64,000 bases of DNA from Ciona intestinalis (lineage: Eukaryota; Chordata; Ascidiacea; Phlebobranchia; Cionidae): assembly GCF_000224145.3 (NCBI RefSeq), contig NC_020177.2:2931649-2995648 (forward strand), written 5' to 3'. This document shows, piece by piece, positions 63,835 through 64,000 of this stretch (positions are counted from its first letter, which is position 1; every line of letters starts with the position of its first letter). The notes under the pieces were generated by a model, which was given only the letters and a program-made list of their open reading frames with translations, did not search any database and had not been told where the DNA came from. A program made the translations under genes and the position numbers.

Positions 63835-64000
63835 CTAAAAAGAAATGTTTTAGAAGACCGTAATTGATTGATTTGTAATATAAACAAGAATCCTGCAACT
63901 TGTCATAAAGAAAGATACAGGCTTAAAAAAATTGACACTTTTATTGCTTTAGTAGATGTTTACAGTTACAGCTAGTTTTTTTCATTCTTCTTTAAAATTC

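Overview
The window is eukaryotic nuclear DNA. It is AT-rich, its genes are compact and split into many short exons, and it is packed with short dispersed repeats. Gene content (a tyrosine kinase receptor, a RASL10-type small GTPase, an atlastin-type GTPase, MPC2 and an NSD histone methyltransferase) and the very abundant TAGGGTGGGG-ended MITE point to an invertebrate chordate, most likely a Ciona-type ascidian. That assignment is inference. All gene models were built by hand from reading frames, splice signals and phase agreement.

Layout. (1) 366-9716, minus strand: the middle of a receptor tyrosine kinase gene, 12 phase-consistent exons. Its kinase C-lobe lies left of the window and its N terminus is not found. 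(2) 9976-25627, plus strand: a stretch bounded on both sides by runs of exactly 125 N. It holds a RASL10-like gene with a frameshift, a complete 19-exon atlastin-like gene, and a broken MPC2 copy. (3) 25753-37350: gene-poor sequence dominated by MITE copies. (4) 37600-41546, plus strand: an intact RASL10-like gene followed directly by an intact MPC2. (5) 43200-44201, minus strand: two exons ending a basic, acidic-patch protein of unclear gene membership. (6) 44563-63834, minus strand: 24 exons of an NSD-family histone H3K36 methyltransferase, from just after its first PWWP domain to its stop codon. One NSD intron carries an uninterrupted pogo-like transposase-derived reading frame of about 1,140 codons.

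Main observations. The atlastin-like protein has its helical middle domain repeated six times, each unit encoded by one 72-75 nt exon plus one longer exon of about 190 nt (the sixth fused to the C-terminal tail), all in phase 0. The two ends of the gap-bounded stretch both match the contiguous RASL10-MPC2 locus at 37.3-41.1 kb. The stretch is therefore probably an allelic contig (or a segmental duplicate) that differs by presence of about 12 kb containing the atlastin-like gene. The NSD protein carries two C2HC zinc fingers upstream of its PHD array. The pogo-like frame is long and open but has lost two of the three expected catalytic acids.

Repeats. At least 34 copies of one MITE, more than 20 copies of a tRNA-derived SINE, a second interspersed family ending in AATAAA plus (ATT)n, hAT-type MITEs with 8-bp target duplications, and several local tandem repeats account for most noncoding sequence.
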